NCBI GenBank assembly: GCA_037045535.1
Contig: JBAOHI010000071.1
Location: forward strand, 62,001 to 126,000
DNA from: Competibacter_A sp037045535
Lineage (GTDB): Bacteria; Pseudomonadota; Gammaproteobacteria; Competibacterales; Competibacteraceae
DNA: 64,000 nucleotides
Direction: 5' to 3'
Part shown: positions 43,921 to 53,672 of the stretch, one piece after another
How positions within the stretch are numbered: the first letter of the stretch is position 1
How the letters are laid out: each line of letters begins with the position of its first letter
Position numbers and translations under genes: made by a program
The notes under the pieces: generated by a model
What the model saw: the letters and a program-made list of their open reading frames with translations, nothing else
What the model was told of the DNA's origin: nothing
Database searches by the model: none

Positions 43921-44315
43921 TTGGACACCCACATTGTATCCGACCTTGTCCGGCATCCTGGCGGACGGGTGATGCAGCGCATTGCGGCGGTTGGGGTCGA
44001 ACAAATCGGCGTCAGCATCATCGTCGCCTGCGAGATGCGCTTCGGCGCGATCAAAAGTGGATCGCAGCGCCTGGCGCGACGGTCAGCCTAGTGCTCGATC
44101 AGATCGCGACGTTTCCGCTGGAATCCCCGGTCGAAGCACACTACGCCGAGATTCGCGATACGCTGGAGCAGGCCGGCACGCCCATCGGCCCAAACGACTT
44201 GCTGATCGCCGCCCACGCCCGATCATTGGGGCTAACGCTGGTCACCGACAATGTGCACGAGTTTTCCCGCGTACCGGGACTTTTGGTCGAGAACTGGCTG
44301 ACGAACACCGCCTGA
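43921..44315 (+). pseudogene. vapC: VapC-type PIN-domain toxin, frameshifted by one missing base
   Basis: The first part reads LLDTHIVSDLVRHPGGRVMQ and IGVSIIVACEMRFGAIKSGS; the second reads SLVLDQIATFPLESPVEAHY and ends with PNDLLIAAHARSLGLTLVTD and FSRVPGLLVENW. These are the two halves of a PIN ribonuclease with the conserved acidic residues. They are in different frames: at 44080-44082 one base is missing, and the frame 43921 reading stops at TAG 44089-44091. There is no ATG at the start; a TTG at 43921 is the best candidate. Unlike pilQ and uup, this is a deletion. The antitoxin gene looks intact. Confidence 0.82.
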
Positions 44316-44406
44316 AAGGCGTTTTTGGCTGGCTGCTGGCGAACCAAGCGATTGAAAAATCACCTTCGCCCTTACCCCTCTCCCTCTGGAAGAAGGGTCG
44401 TCGGCG

Positions 44407-46554
44407 TCAGGCCGTCCGCCGCCGGCGATGCCGTAGCAACACCAGTGAACGGCCTTGCGTCGGATAAGGCTCTTCCGCCGGATGCTGGTTGCCGGTGGTG
44501 GGCTGACCGCGCGGTAACGCGGTATCCACCAATACCTCGAAAATAGCCTCGCCCCGCACGATGGGCAGCACGAAGGCGATTTCCTCGTGATGGGCGTTGA
44601 ACAGCAGCAGAAAATCGTCGTCCTCCAGCGCATGGCCGCGTTCGTCCCAGTCGCCCAAACCATCGCCCGGCAGATACAGGCCTAGACAGCGAGCATAGTC
44701 GTGGCTCCACTCGTCGTCGTCGATTTCCCGGCCGTCCGGGTTGAACCAGAGGATATCGCGCACCCCACTGCCGTGAATCCCCCGGAAAAAATGACGGCGG
44801 CGGAAGGTCGGATGCTCGCGGCGCAAATGCACCAGCCGTTGGGTAAACATCAGCAGCTCACTGTTCTCGGGCAACCACGCCAGATCCCAGTTCAGCCAAC
44901 TGATTTCGTTATCCTGGCAATAGGCGTTGTTGTTGCCGCGCTGGGTGCGGCCCACTTCGTCGCCGGCCAACAGCATCGGCACGCCCTGCGATAGCAGCAG
45001 GGTCGCTAAAAAATTGCGCCGCTGGCGCAAGCGATGCGCCAGCACTTGCGGATCGCTGGAATCGCCTTCGGCTCCGCAGTTCCAACTGCGGTTATGCGAT
45101 TCGCCGTCCTGATTATTCTCCAGATTGGCCTCGTTATGCCGTTCGTTGTAGCTGACCAGATCGTAGAGCGTGAAACCGTCGTGGGCGGTAATGAAGTTGA
45201 TGCTGGCATGAGGCCGGCGGCCGTTGTGCTCATACAGGTCAGCGGAGCCGGTCAGCCGATAGGCCAGATCGCCGATTAGCCCGCCTTCGCCGCGCCAGTA
45301 GTCGCGCACCACGTCGCGATACTTGCCGTTCCACTCGCTCCAGCCGACCGGGAATTTGCCGACCTGATAGCCGCCTTCCCCGGTGTCCCACGGCTCGGCG
45401 ATCAGTTTGACCTGCGCCAGTACCGGATCCTGGTGCACGACATCCATGAACGCGCCCGCCTGATCTACCTCGCCGTCGGTTTCCCGCGCCAGCGCGGCGG
45501 CCAGATCAAAGCGGAAGCCATCGACATGCATCTCCTGCACCCAGTAGCGCAGACTGTCCATGACCAGTTGCAGCACGCGCGGGTGGGCGGTGTTCAGGGT
45601 ATTGCCGCAGCCGGTATAGTCCATGGTGTAGCGCGGATGCTCCGGCGACAGCCGGTAATAGACCGCGTTGTCCAGTCCGCGAAAACACAGGGTTGGGCCG
45701 AGATGGTTACCCTCGGCGGTATGGTTGTAGACCACATCGAGCAGCACTTCGATACCGGCCGAGTGCAGGCTCTTGACCATGCTCTTGAACTCGCTCACCG
45801 GATTGTCGGTGGCGGCATAGCGCGGATCAGGCGCGAAATAACCGACGGGGCTATAACCCCAGTAATTGCGGAGTCCCTTATCGAGTAGATGGCGTTCGTC
45901 CACGAAATACTGGATCGGCAGCAACTCCACCGCCGTGACCCCGAGCGCCTTCAGATAGTCGATGACCGGCCCGCAGGCCAAGCCAGCGTAGGTGCCGCGC
46001 AGGTGGGCCGGCACGTCGGGATGGCGCATGGTGAAGCCGCGTACATGCAGCTCGTAGATCAGGGTGTCGTGCCAGGGTGTGCGCGGTGGCCGGTCATCGC
46101 CCCAGACGAAGGCAGCATCCACCACCTGGCATTTGGACATCCCCACCGCGCTGTTACGGGTGCTAAAGCTGAAATCCTCGTTGCGGCTGCCGAGCCGATA
46201 ACCGAACTGGGCATCGCTCCACTGAATCTGGCCGATGATGCTCTTGGCGTAAGGATCGAGCAGCAGCTTGTGAGCGTTGAAACGGTAACCTTCCTCCGGC
46301 TGATAGGGACCGTGTACCCGATAGCCATACAGCAAACCGGGACGGGCCTCCGGCAAGTAGCCGTGCCAGACGCCGCCCGTCTGCTCGCGCAACCGGATCT
46401 GCTCGATCTCGTGCTTGCCCTTGGCATCGAACAAGCAGAGCACAACTTGTTCGGCATGCTGGGCGAACAAGGCGAAGTTAACACCCTCGCCGTCCCAGGT
46501 TGCGCCCAACGGATACGGCCGACCCGGCCAGACGATGGTGGTCGTTTCGTTCAT
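44407..46554 (-). CDS. glgX: Glycogen debranching enzyme GlgX
   Basis: The protein has 715 residues from ATG 46554 (MNETTTIVWPGRPYPLGATW). It has an isoamylase-type CBM48 N-terminal domain, a GH13 barrel with HVRGFTMRHPDVPAHLRGTY, DVVYNHTAEGNHLGPT, the nucleophile region DGFRFDLAAALA, the acid LIAEPWDTGEGG and the NFITAHDGFTLYDLV block, and a C-terminal beta domain. GlgX removes short branches from glycogen after phosphorylase action. The gene is followed by glgC and glgE on the same strand, all probably one transcript starting at glgE. Confidence 0.97.
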   Translation of the reverse strand: MNETTTIVWPGRPYPLGATWDGEGVNFALFAQHAEQVVLCLFDAKGKHEIEQIRLREQTGGVWHGYLPEARPGLLYGYRVHGPYQPEEGYRFNAHKLLLDPYAKSIIGQIQWSDAQFGYRLGSRNEDFSFSTRNSAVGMSKCQVVDAAFVWGDDRPPRTPWHDTLIYELHVRGFTMRHPDVPAHLRGTYAGLACGPVIDYLKALGVTAVELLPIQYFVDERHLLDKGLRNYWGYSPVGYFAPDPRYAATDNPVSEFKSMVKSLHSAGIEVLLDVVYNHTAEGNHLGPTLCFRGLDNAVYYRLSPEHPRYTMDYTGCGNTLNTAHPRVLQLVMDSLRYWVQEMHVDGFRFDLAAALARETDGEVDQAGAFMDVVHQDPVLAQVKLIAEPWDTGEGGYQVGKFPVGWSEWNGKYRDVVRDYWRGEGGLIGDLAYRLTGSADLYEHNGRRPHASINFITAHDGFTLYDLVSYNERHNEANLENNQDGESHNRSWNCGAEGDSSDPQVLAHRLRQRRNFLATLLLSQGVPMLLAGDEVGRTQRGNNNAYCQDNEISWLNWDLAWLPENSELLMFTQRLVHLRREHPTFRRRHFFRGIHGSGVRDILWFNPDGREIDDDEWSHDYARCLGLYLPGDGLGDWDERGHALEDDDFLLLFNAHHEEIAFVLPIVRGEAIFEVLVDTALPRGQPTTGNQHPAEEPYPTQGRSLVLLRHRRRRTA

Positions 46555-46614
46555 AGTGCTGATGCCATCCTCACGCCCCCCGCTTGCGGCGAGGGGCAAC
46601 CCATCACGTCGGCT

Positions 46615-47847
46615 TCACTCGCTAAACGCGCGCATGGCCGAAGTAACCTCACGCGGCCCAACCACTGTGATACCGCCCTGAGTGACCTGATACAACTGTC
46701 GATCCTGTTCGATATCGTAGCCGATGCGGGTACCCGCCTCGATCACGTTGTAACCACCGATGATAGCACGCCGTAGCCGCGCACCGCGCTTGATGTGGAC
46801 GTAATCCTGGATCAGGCAGTCCTCGATCTCCACATCGTCCTCGATAGTGACTTCGCGGCGAATGATGGTATTGACGATGGTGGCTTGACGCACCATCGAG
46901 CCGGCGGCGATCACGCTGTTGTACACCTTGGCATCCATCAAGCGCGCCACTGGTCCCTGATAATTACTGGAAAAGATCCGCCACTGCGGATTGAACATAT
47001 CGAAGCGCGGCATCTCACCCAGCAGATCCTGATGGGCATTGAAGTAAGCATCTCGCGTACCGACATCGCGCCAGTAGGCCGGCTCTTCGTAGGGCTTGGT
47101 CCCCGGCACCTTGTTGGTGGCGAAGTCGTAGGCGAACACCCGATGGGTATCCTTCAGTTTCGGCAGCACATTGTGGCCAAAATCGTGTTCGCCGCGATCG
47201 TTGGCCTCCTGGAGCGCCTGCACCAATATCTTGGCGTTAAACAGGTAGTTACCCATCGAGGCATAGGCGCGGGTGGGATCGGAGGGCATGGGCGGCGGAT
47301 CGGCCGGCTTCTCCCGAAAGTCATTGACCCGGCCCGCGTGGTCGGCGTCGATGATGCCAAACGAACTGGCTTCGGCAATCGGCACCGGCAAGGCGGCGAC
47401 GGTGGCGTCAGCCTCTCGCTCGAGGTGGAAATCCACCATCTGCTGAATATCCATCCGGTATATGTGATCAGCGCCGAACACCACCACCAGATCGGGATTG
47501 TGCAACTGAATCAGATTGAGGTTCTGGTACACCGCGTCGGCGGTGCCCTGGAACCAATCGCCACCGCGCATCATTTGCGGCGGCACTATGGTCACGAATT
47601 CCTCGTTACGCATCGGCGACACCACCCACGCCTTGCGCACATGCTCGATCAAGGACTGGGACTTGTATTGCACCAGCATGTAAATCGACTGAATCCCCGA
47701 GTTGAGCAAATTGCTCAGCACGAAATCCACAATGCGGTAGCGACTGCCGAACGGTAGCGATGGTTTAGAGTTATACGCCGTTAAAGGACTCAAGCGGGCA
47801 CCTTCGCCGCCCGCCATGACAAAGGCCAGGATTTTGGGTTGTTTCAT
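46615..47847 (-). CDS. glgC: Glucose-1-phosphate adenylyltransferase (ADP-glucose pyrophosphorylase)
   Basis: The protein has 410 residues. The GGxGxRLxPLT-type loop is AGGEGARLSPLTAYNSKPSL, followed by PFGSRYRIVDFVLSN, VVFGADHIYRMD and the C-terminal left-handed beta-helix (GAGSMVRQATIVNTIIRR-like). It makes ADP-glucose, the donor for glycogen and for the GlgM/GlgE route. Start ATG 47847 has AAGGA nine bases upstream. There is a 237-base GC-rich gap to glgE with no supported gene. Confidence 0.97.
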   Translation of the reverse strand: MKQPKILAFVMAGGEGARLSPLTAYNSKPSLPFGSRYRIVDFVLSNLLNSGIQSIYMLVQYKSQSLIEHVRKAWVVSPMRNEEFVTIVPPQMMRGGDWFQGTADAVYQNLNLIQLHNPDLVVVFGADHIYRMDIQQMVDFHLEREADATVAALPVPIAEASSFGIIDADHAGRVNDFREKPADPPPMPSDPTRAYASMGNYLFNAKILVQALQEANDRGEHDFGHNVLPKLKDTHRVFAYDFATNKVPGTKPYEEPAYWRDVGTRDAYFNAHQDLLGEMPRFDMFNPQWRIFSSNYQGPVARLMDAKVYNSVIAAGSMVRQATIVNTIIRREVTIEDDVEIEDCLIQDYVHIKRGARLRRAIIGGYNVIEAGTRIGYDIEQDRQLYQVTQGGITVVGPREVTSAMRAFSE

Positions 47848-48084
47848 CGCGGTATTTCCTTGGTTTCTAGCGGTAGGACTTCACACAAATCCCCGAGCGG
47901 GATGGCGATCCAACCGGGGCGGTTATCCGATGGGCCGCGCGCTGGGCAAGCCTCCCGTCCGATGCCCATCGGCATCGGCCCCAGCGGTGGCGCCCCCCTC
48001 GGCGCGGCGCGCGGCGGCGGGTCTGGCCACCATGCGGCCCTGCTCGGCCGCGTCGCGGCCCTCTGCGGACCCACGTTTTCCTCG

Positions 48085-50256
48085 TCAACCGGCAAAGGTG
48101 TCGAAATCGCGTTCCGTGTGAAGATGGTGGTGCAGGCGGAATACATGCGCCGGCATCCGATGGGGGTTCAGCTCCACGTAGTTGCGTGGCCCGTTCCACA
48201 TATAGTGCGCGCCGGTCAGCAGATCGTGGACCTGGAAGGGCTGGTGTGGATCGACGCCCAGCGCCTCCAGATTCAGTTGCGTCCAACCGGCCTGGGTGTA
48301 GTTGGGATCCAGATTCGCTACGACCAGAATGACGTTGGTGCAATTGGCGGTGGCCTTGCTGTAGCAGATGATCTGCTCGTTATCGACCTGATGAAACCGC
48401 AGGTTCCAGTCGGTCTGCAAAGCCGGATTGCGCTTGCGGATGCGGTTCACCAGGGCGATGAAATCGCGCAAGCTGTTGGGACCGTCCAACTCCTGGAAGC
48501 CGCGATAGCGCAACTGGTACTTCTCGGAGTCGAGATATTCCTCGCTGCCGTGCTTGACCGCGATGTGCTCCATCATTTCGTAGGCCGGCCCGTAGATGCC
48601 GTAATTGGCGGTCATGGTCGCCGCCAGCACCAGCCGCGACACGAAGGCCGGCCGGCCGCCGAATTGCAGATACTCGGTCAGAATATCGGGAGTGTTCGGC
48701 CAGAAGTTGGGCCGGAAATACTCGCGACCCGGCCCTTGGGTCAGCTCGGTCAGATATTCAGTCAGCTCCCACTTAGTGTTGCGCCAGGCGTAATAGGTGT
48801 AGGACTGGCTATAACCCAGCTTGGCCAATCGATGCATCACTTTGGGCCGGGTGAAGGCTTCGGCCAGGAAGATGGCATTCGGCGTGGTCTTCTTGATGTC
48901 GGTGATCAGCCATTCCCACATCGCGAACGGTTTGGTGTGGGGGTTATCGACCCGGAAGATGCGCACGCCCTGGGCAATCCAGAACTCGAAGATGCTTTTG
49001 ATTTCCGTCCACAACGCCTGCCAGTCGTCGGTTTCGAAGTTGAACGGATAGATGTCCTGGTATTTTTTGGGCGGGTTCTCGGCGTACTGCACCGTGCCGT
49101 CCGGTCGCCAGCGGAACCAGTCGGGATGCTGCTTGACGTAGGGATGATCGGGCGCGCATTGCAGGGCGATGTCCAGAGCGATTTCGATGCCGTGCTCTTT
49201 GGCTTTTTGTACCAGCCGGCGAAAATCCTCCAGCGTGCCCAGGGCCGACAGGATATCCTTGTGGCCGCCTTCCACGGCGCCGATGGCCCACGGGCTGCCG
49301 ACGTCGTCGGAGCCGGGTGTCAGGGTGTTGTTCTTGCCCTTGCGGTTGATGCGACCAATGGGGTGGATCGGCGGGAAGTACAGCACGTCGAAACCCAACG
49401 CGGCGAGGCGTGGCAGCCAGGTTTCGCAATCCTTGAAGGTACCGTGCTTGCCGGGCGCGGCGCTGCACGAGCGGGGGAACATTTCATACCAAGTGCTGAA
49501 GCGGGCACGCTCGTCGTCGACGGTAACGACCAGATTAGCGCTATAGCTCAGCGCCAGCCGGCGATCAGCGTAGCGGTCCATGAGCTTGGCCAGCTCCTCG
49601 TCCATGCCCAGTTGGCGGCGGTAGTCCAACACCTGATCCCCGACCAGCGTCTTGGCGCGCTGGGCCAACCACTTGGCATCCTCTCCACTGGCGCGCTGGC
49701 TGGCTTTCGCCACCAGTTGCTCGCCCACCCGCAGGGCGATGGCGATGTCCTCGGCCTGTACCCAGCGGCTCAAATCGTGCCGCCAGGATTTGAACGGATC
49801 GACCCAGGCTGTGACCGTGTATTCGTAGGAACCAAGTTCCAGTACTTGAAACTCGCCTTGCCAGCGATCGTTGACCAAGAAACGCATGGCGGTTTCCCGC
49901 CAGTGGGTTTCCCCGACCTTGCGGTATTGCAGAACAGACGATAGCGCGTCATGGCCGTCGGTGAACACGTCCGCTTCCACCACCACCATGTCCCCGATCG
50001 TGCGTTTGATGGGAAACCGGCCGCCCTCGATTTCCGGGGTCATGTTTTCGACGACCACTCGCTTCTGGCCATCGGTCATGCTTGATGCTGGAGATTCGAC
50101 CGCCAAGACCGGCGCGGCTACTGCCTGCCCACCCTGATCCGCTGGTGGCGCGGCGTTTGAATTCGGTGCCGGCCCGGCGACCGTCGTCTTGGTCGGGTTG
50201 GGCGCCGGTTCGGCGGTCGTTCGCTTTTTATCATCCGCCACGGTCTTTTTGGTCAT
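48085..50256 (-). CDS. glgE: Alpha-1,4-glucan:maltose-1-phosphate maltosyltransferase GlgE
   Basis: The protein has 723 residues, with about 50 low-complexity residues (Thr/Ala/Pro) before the GlgE core. The core has GGRFPIKRTIGDMVVVEADV, FPPIHPIGRINRKGKNNTL, ENPPKKYQDIYPFNFET, the nucleophile motif FRVDNPHTKPFAMWEW and the acid IFLAEAFTRPKVM. GlgE extends alpha-glucan with maltose 1-phosphate in the GlgE pathway. The N-terminal extension is unusual and probably disordered. Start ATG 50256 is preceded by GAGGA. Confidence 0.97.
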   Translation of the reverse strand: MTKKTVADDKKRTTAEPAPNPTKTTVAGPAPNSNAAPPADQGGQAVAAPVLAVESPASSMTDGQKRVVVENMTPEIEGGRFPIKRTIGDMVVVEADVFTDGHDALSSVLQYRKVGETHWRETAMRFLVNDRWQGEFQVLELGSYEYTVTAWVDPFKSWRHDLSRWVQAEDIAIALRVGEQLVAKASQRASGEDAKWLAQRAKTLVGDQVLDYRRQLGMDEELAKLMDRYADRRLALSYSANLVVTVDDERARFSTWYEMFPRSCSAAPGKHGTFKDCETWLPRLAALGFDVLYFPPIHPIGRINRKGKNNTLTPGSDDVGSPWAIGAVEGGHKDILSALGTLEDFRRLVQKAKEHGIEIALDIALQCAPDHPYVKQHPDWFRWRPDGTVQYAENPPKKYQDIYPFNFETDDWQALWTEIKSIFEFWIAQGVRIFRVDNPHTKPFAMWEWLITDIKKTTPNAIFLAEAFTRPKVMHRLAKLGYSQSYTYYAWRNTKWELTEYLTELTQGPGREYFRPNFWPNTPDILTEYLQFGGRPAFVSRLVLAATMTANYGIYGPAYEMMEHIAVKHGSEEYLDSEKYQLRYRGFQELDGPNSLRDFIALVNRIRKRNPALQTDWNLRFHQVDNEQIICYSKATANCTNVILVVANLDPNYTQAGWTQLNLEALGVDPHQPFQVHDLLTGAHYMWNGPRNYVELNPHRMPAHVFRLHHHLHTERDFDTFAG

Positions 50257-50489
50257 ACCGGTTATCCTCGTTCGTGCTGGCAGGGTTTCTCGTTATATAT
50301 GCCAATCATCGCGATCCGGGCGGCCAGCCTACTGCCGTACGAAGGCTGAGATGCTAAAGTTACCGCCTGGGTCCGATTTGTCGGCGCGGCGATCGGCCAG
50401 TCTTTTCCCCCTTATTATGACGGTTTTTCGCGGCCGTGCCTAAGCCTTAAATTGGGTTGGGACCGGCCCTGCACCGAGGATGTTGCCTG

Positions 50490-51308
50490 ATGATTGAATT
50501 GCAGCGGATTATTGACGATGCCTTCGAGCATCGCGGCGAAATCGGTCCCACCAACGCACCGGCGGAACTGCGCGAAGCGGTGGAAGAAGCCCTGGGTTTG
50601 CTGGAGCTAGGCAAGGTTCGAGTCGCTGAACCACGCGATGGTGCTTGGGCGGTCAACACCTGGTTGAAAAAGGCGGTCTTGCTGAGCTTCCGCTTGAACG
50701 AGAGCGTGATCATTCGCGACGGCTATACCAACTATTTCGACAAAGTTCCGCCGAAATACGCCGAATACGGCGAGAACGATTTTCTAGCCGCCGGGGTGCG
50801 GGTGGTGCCGCCCGCCGCTGCCCGCCGCGGTTCTTACATCGCCCCCGGCGTGGTGTTGATGCCTTCTTTCGTCAACATCGGAGCCCACATCGATTCCGGC
50901 ACCATGGTCGATACATGGGCCACGGTCGGTTCCTGCGCGCAGATCGGCAAGAACGTCCACCTGTCCGGCGGAGTTGGCATTGGCGGCGTATTGGAGCCGC
51001 TACAGGCCAGTCCTACCATCATCGAGGATGATTGTTTCATCGGTGCCCGCTCCGAAGTGGTCGAAGGCGTGATCGTCGAGCGCGGCTCGGTCATCTCGAT
51101 GGGCGTGTATATTGGCCAAAGCACCAAGATTTATAACCGGATGACCGGAGAAGTAAGCTACGGGCGCATCCCGGCCGGATCAGTGGTCGTGCCTGGCGCG
51201 CTGCCGGCTCCCGACGGCCGTTACAGCCTGTACTGCGCGATTATCATCAAGCAAGTGGACGAAAAAACCCGTGGTCGGGTCAGCCTCAACGAGCTGTTGC
51301 GGGACTGA
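50490..51308 (+). CDS. dapD: 2,3,4,5-tetrahydropyridine-2,6-dicarboxylate N-succinyltransferase
   Basis: The protein has 272 residues from ATG 50490 with GAGGA upstream (E. coli: 274). It has MIELQRIIDDAFEHRGEI, WLKKAVLLSFRLNES, the left-handed beta-helix hexapeptides (ARRGSYIAPGVVLMPSFVN; VDTWATVGSCAQIGKNVHL) and the substrate loop GVGIGGVLEPLQASP. It succinylates tetrahydrodipicolinate in lysine/peptidoglycan synthesis. dapE follows directly. Confidence 0.97.
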   Translation: MIELQRIIDDAFEHRGEIGPTNAPAELREAVEEALGLLELGKVRVAEPRDGAWAVNTWLKKAVLLSFRLNESVIIRDGYTNYFDKVPPKYAEYGENDFLAAGVRVVPPAAARRGSYIAPGVVLMPSFVNIGAHIDSGTMVDTWATVGSCAQIGKNVHLSGGVGIGGVLEPLQASPTIIEDDCFIGARSEVVEGVIVERGSVISMGVYIGQSTKIYNRMTGEVSYGRIPAGSVVVPGALPAPDGRYSLYCAIIIKQVDEKTRGRVSLNELLRD

Positions 51309-51368
51309 AGCTTGATGTCGGACCGAGCGACCTACCCTCGCCGGAACAGTCACCAGGATCTGTCATTC

Positions 51369-52526
51369 ATGTCAAACACCCTGGACCTCGCCCTTGAGCT
51401 GTTGCGCCGACCTTCGGTCACGCCAGCCGATGCCGGCTGTCAAGAAATCCTGATCGCCCGGTTGCGAGCGCTCGGTTTTCAAATCGAGCGACTGCGATTT
51501 GGCGATACCGACAACCTTTGGGCGCGGTTTGGCGATGGGGAGCCGTTATTCGCCTTCGCCGGACATACCGACGTGGTGCCATCGGGTCCGCCGGATCAGT
51601 GGCGATCACCGCCGTTCGTGCCGACTCTCCGCGACGGTTGTCTGTACGGACGCGGTGCGGCGGATATGAAGGGCAGCCTGGCGGCGATGATTACCGCGTG
51701 CGAGCGGTTCCTCGCCGCTCACCCTCGACCGCTGGGTTCCATCGGTTTCCTGATCACCAGCGACGAGGAAGGTACGGCGGTCGATGGCACGATCAAGGTC
51801 GTGGAACGACTGGAGGCGCGCGGCGAAAAGATGCGCTGGTGTTTGGTCGGCGAACCGTCCTGTGTCAGCCGACTCGGCGATACGATCAAAAACGGTCGGC
51901 GCGGCTCGCTTAACGGCCGGCTGATCTTGCGCGGGACGCAAGGACATGTCGCCTATCCGCATCTGGCCCAAAATCCCATCCATGCGATTGGGGCCATGAT
52001 CAACTCTCTGGTCGATGAAATCTGGGATCAAGGCCACGCGTTTTTTCCGCCGACCTCGTTTCAGATTTCTAATCTTCGCTCCGGGACCGGCGCGGATAAT
52101 GTCATTCCCGGCGAGCTGGAGATGTTGTTCAATTTTCGCTTTTCGCCAGCGGTCACGGTCGATCAACTCCAGGAGCGGGTTCGGCTAATCATCGAAACCG
52201 CCCTGCTCAACGAGGAAGTCAAAACCGGCCAGGTATTCCAGTACCGGCTGGAATGGCGGTTATCGGGCCCGCCATTTTTCACCCCGCCCGGCGATTTGGT
52301 GGCTGCCGCCCGCGCCGCGATTCACGCTGAAACCGGGTCGGAACCGGAATTATCCACCAGCGGCGGCACCTCGGACGGCCGCTTTATCGCCCCTACCGGC
52401 GCGCAGGTCATCGAATTCGGGCCGCTCAACGCGACGATCCATAAAATCGATGAATGTGTGTCGATCGATGACCTCGACCGGTTGAGTCGGATTTATGAGG
52501 GCATACTGGTCCGGTTGCTCGGTTGA
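51369..52526 (+). CDS. dapE: Succinyl-diaminopimelate desuccinylase
   Basis: The protein has 385 residues from ATG 51369. It is a zinc M20 hydrolase: FAGHTDVVPSGP (first metal), YGRGAADMKGSLAAM (bridging Asp), ITSDEEGTAVDG (catalytic Glu) and STSGGTSDGRFIAPTGAQVI (late ligand region). It removes succinate from N-succinyl-diaminopimelate, the step after DapC in the same pathway as dapD. An upstream in-frame ATG at 51312 gives an unneeded 19-residue leader. Confidence 0.97.
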   Translation: MSNTLDLALELLRRPSVTPADAGCQEILIARLRALGFQIERLRFGDTDNLWARFGDGEPLFAFAGHTDVVPSGPPDQWRSPPFVPTLRDGCLYGRGAADMKGSLAAMITACERFLAAHPRPLGSIGFLITSDEEGTAVDGTIKVVERLEARGEKMRWCLVGEPSCVSRLGDTIKNGRRGSLNGRLILRGTQGHVAYPHLAQNPIHAIGAMINSLVDEIWDQGHAFFPPTSFQISNLRSGTGADNVIPGELEMLFNFRFSPAVTVDQLQERVRLIIETALLNEEVKTGQVFQYRLEWRLSGPPFFTPPGDLVAAARAAIHAETGSEPELSTSGGTSDGRFIAPTGAQVIEFGPLNATIHKIDECVSIDDLDRLSRIYEGILVRLLG

Positions 52527-52667
52527 ACTCCCGATGCCGGATAGCGGCCTGATATCAAATCGATCCCTTGATTCGTCTGACGGGTAGACAAAACTCAGGC
52601 GGTGGGCAAGCTCACCGCGATTTGAAATCCCTCCTTACCCACTCGCAATCCACGGGAGAATGAAGCC

Positions 52668-53534
52668 ATGCAACAGCGCGAACTCGACAGCAGCGGATTG
52701 CACTTCGCGGCGATCGGCTTGGGCGCCATGCCACTCTCGATCAGCGGACGGCCAGACGAGGCACAGGCGTTCGCTGTCATCGAAGCCTTCGTCGAAGGGG
52801 GCGGCAACTTCATCGATACCGCCAATGTGTACTGTCTGGATGACGACGACATCGGCCACAACGAGCGGCTGATCCGGGCGGCTTTGAGTCAATTTGGCTT
52901 GACCGATCGGGTGTTCGTCGCCACCAAGGGCGGGCTGCGCCGCCCCCGCGGCGCCTGGATCGTCGATGGCGATCCAGGCTGGTTGCGAACGTCTTGCGAG
53001 CGTAGCCTGCAAGCGCTACGCACCGATTGTATCGGCCTTTACCAGTTGCACGCTGTCGATCCCAAGACCGACTTCAACCGTTCGCTGGAAGCCCTGATCA
53101 AATTGCAGGAAGAAGGCAAAATCCGCCAGATCGGCCTGTCAAATGTCAGTTCCGCGCAATTGGAACAGGCCCTGAGCCTGACGCTGATCGCATCGGTGCA
53201 AAATCACTGCAACGTATTCGACAAGCGGGATTTCCACAACGGTCTGATCGATTTTTGCCAGGCGCGGCAGATCACCTATATTCCCTATAGCCCGGTCGGT
53301 GGTCACAACGGCCACTCTCGCTTGAGCAGGGAACCGTTGCTGCTGCAATTGGCCGCCAAGTACGAAGCGACCCCGCACCGTGTCGCCCTGGCTTGGCTAC
53401 TCCACAAGGGCCAACACATCTTGCCGATACCCGGTGCCAGCAAAATCGCCAGCATCCGCGACAGCCTGCAAGCGGTAAATTTGAGCCTGAGTGCCGAAGA
53501 TATCGCCGCTCTCGACCGGCTGCCTGATCGATGA
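52668..53534 (+). CDS. Aldo/keto reductase
   Basis: The protein has 288 residues, starting at ATG 52668 with GGAGA upstream. The (beta/alpha)8 aldo/keto reductase motifs are present: FIDTANVYCLDDDDIGHNE (catalytic Asp and Tyr), RVFVATKGGLRRP (Lys), YQLHAVDPKTD (His) and the NADPH site IPYSPVGGHN with ILPIPGASK. The substrate cannot be predicted. The gene is next to dapE but separated by 141 bases, so co-transcription is doubtful. Confidence 0.93.
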   Translation: MQQRELDSSGLHFAAIGLGAMPLSISGRPDEAQAFAVIEAFVEGGGNFIDTANVYCLDDDDIGHNERLIRAALSQFGLTDRVFVATKGGLRRPRGAWIVDGDPGWLRTSCERSLQALRTDCIGLYQLHAVDPKTDFNRSLEALIKLQEEGKIRQIGLSNVSSAQLEQALSLTLIASVQNHCNVFDKRDFHNGLIDFCQARQITYIPYSPVGGHNGHSRLSREPLLLQLAAKYEATPHRVALAWLLHKGQHILPIPGASKIASIRDSLQAVNLSLSAEDIAALDRLPDR

Positions 53535-53672
53535 TGGCGGGTTCGATCCAGTTATCGACGGGGCCAAGTTATCGATATCGTCGAGTCCTGATTGGATGCC
53601 GGACGCAACGGGTCGATCAGGCGGTCATCGTTCGCGCTGGCGTCTGATCTCTCCGCTCCGATACGATTCACC

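Noticed and set aside
46795..47757. A long plus-strand frame across glgC
   Set aside because: Antisense to the conserved catalytic and beta-helix sequence of GlgC; no homology expected.
47848..48084. A gene in the GC-rich gap between glgE and glgC
   Set aside because: The open frames there give low-complexity Gly/Arg/Ala sequence with no ribosome site or family resemblance.
47839..49944. A 701-codon frame antisense to glgE
   Set aside because: It reads as the mirror of a strongly conserved GlgE sequence; the composition is a shadow of a high-GC gene and has no ribosome site or family.
52668..53534. The aldo/keto reductase as part of the lysine (dap) pathway
   Set aside because: Only adjacent to dapE, with a 141-base gap and no pathway need for such an enzyme.
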